DNA from: Myxococcales bacterium
GTDB lineage: Bacteria; Myxococcota_A; Polyangia; Polyangiales; Polyangiaceae
Reading direction: 5' to 3'
DNA length: 6,980 nucleotides
NCBI GenBank assembly: GCA_013298325.1
Contig: JAAFHJ010000260.1
Span: 1 to 6,980, forward strand
Shown here: in pieces, positions 6,896 to 6,980 of the stretch
Numbering within the stretch: the stretch's first letter is position 1
Layout of the letters: each line of letters begins with the position of its first letter
Translations under genes and position numbers: made by a program
The notes under the pieces: model-generated
What the model saw: the letters and a program-made list of their open reading frames with translations, nothing else
What the model was told of the DNA's origin: nothing
The model's database searches: none

Positions 6896-6940
6896 AAACA
6901 AGAAGCCCGGCCCCCCTGTGGAGGCCGGGCTTCTTGTTTT
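6896..6940 (+). terminator. Strong intrinsic terminator
   Basis: Bases 6896-6912 (AAACAAGAAGCCCGGCC) and 6923-6939 are perfect reverse complements: a 17-bp stem with a 10-base loop. The 3' arm ends in TTGTTTT, supplying the U-tract, and the 5' arm begins with As, so it could also work for a gene converging from the right. It begins 12 bases after the lipoprotein stop. Confidence 0.93.
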
Positions 6941-6967
6941 CACGGGTCTCGCGGCGCGTGAACCTAG

Positions 6968-6980
6968 GATCGGAAGAGCA
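6968..6980. other. Likely Illumina adapter remnant at the contig end
   Basis: The last 13 bases, GATCGGAAGAGCA, are identical to the start of the standard TruSeq adapter after its leading A (here G at 6967). An exact 13-base match placed exactly at the edge is very unlikely by chance, so these bases are probably sequencing artefact. No gene is seen in the remaining tail from 6941. Confidence 0.85.

Noticed and set aside
1..6980. Mobile elements, CRISPR arrays, tRNA or rRNA genes
   Set aside because: I looked for transposase motifs, terminal inverted repeats, regularly spaced repeats and tRNA-like cloverleafs and saw none.

Overview
The window looks like chromosomal DNA of a GC-rich (by eye about 60% or a little more) Gram-negative bacterium, most likely a myxobacterium-like member of the Myxococcota (Polyangia). 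The pointers are several outer-membrane-type lipoproteins, a small lipoprotein with an acidic D/S/T/G linker and a cysteine-rich domain of the kind common in that group, GC-rich codon use, and GTG starts. The lineage is an inference; no rRNA or other decisive marker is present. The last 13 bases equal the start of the Illumina TruSeq adapter, so the right edge is probably the end of an assembled contig and not genomic.

Layout, all genes on the + strand. Bases 1-218: the C-terminal 71 codons of a Nudix hydrolase cut by the left edge. 278-1648: a predicted lipoprotein with an HELVH zinc-peptidase motif, resembling gluzincin (M61/M1-like) peptidases. 1645-3060: a YprB/MrfB-family DEDD exonuclease with a C-terminal TPR-like region, overlapping the previous gene by ATGA. 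3076-5790: leucyl-tRNA synthetase, 15 bases downstream. 5787-6293: a small putative lipoprotein overlapping leuS by GTGA, which I propose is LptE, the outer-membrane LPS-assembly lipoprotein. 6294-6394: a 101-base intergenic stretch with a possible extended -10 promoter and a small hairpin. 6395-6883: the cysteine-rich lipoprotein. 6896-6940: a very strong intrinsic terminator. 6941-6980: no gene, ending in the adapter-like bases.

The first five genes are packed tightly enough (overlaps of 4 bases, gaps of 15 and at most 59 bases) to be one transcription unit: Nudix - lipoprotein peptidase - yprB - leuS - lptE candidate. The leuS-lptE order matches the well-known enterobacterial leuS-lptE-holA arrangement, but holA does not follow here. 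The cysteine-rich lipoprotein appears to be a separate monocistronic unit with its own ribosome-binding site and terminator.

I saw no mobile element, CRISPR array, tRNA or rRNA. The content is mostly housekeeping. The parts worth a second look are the uncharacterised peptidase-like lipoprotein coupled to the exonuclease, the divergent LptE candidate, and the 16-base palindrome inside it.
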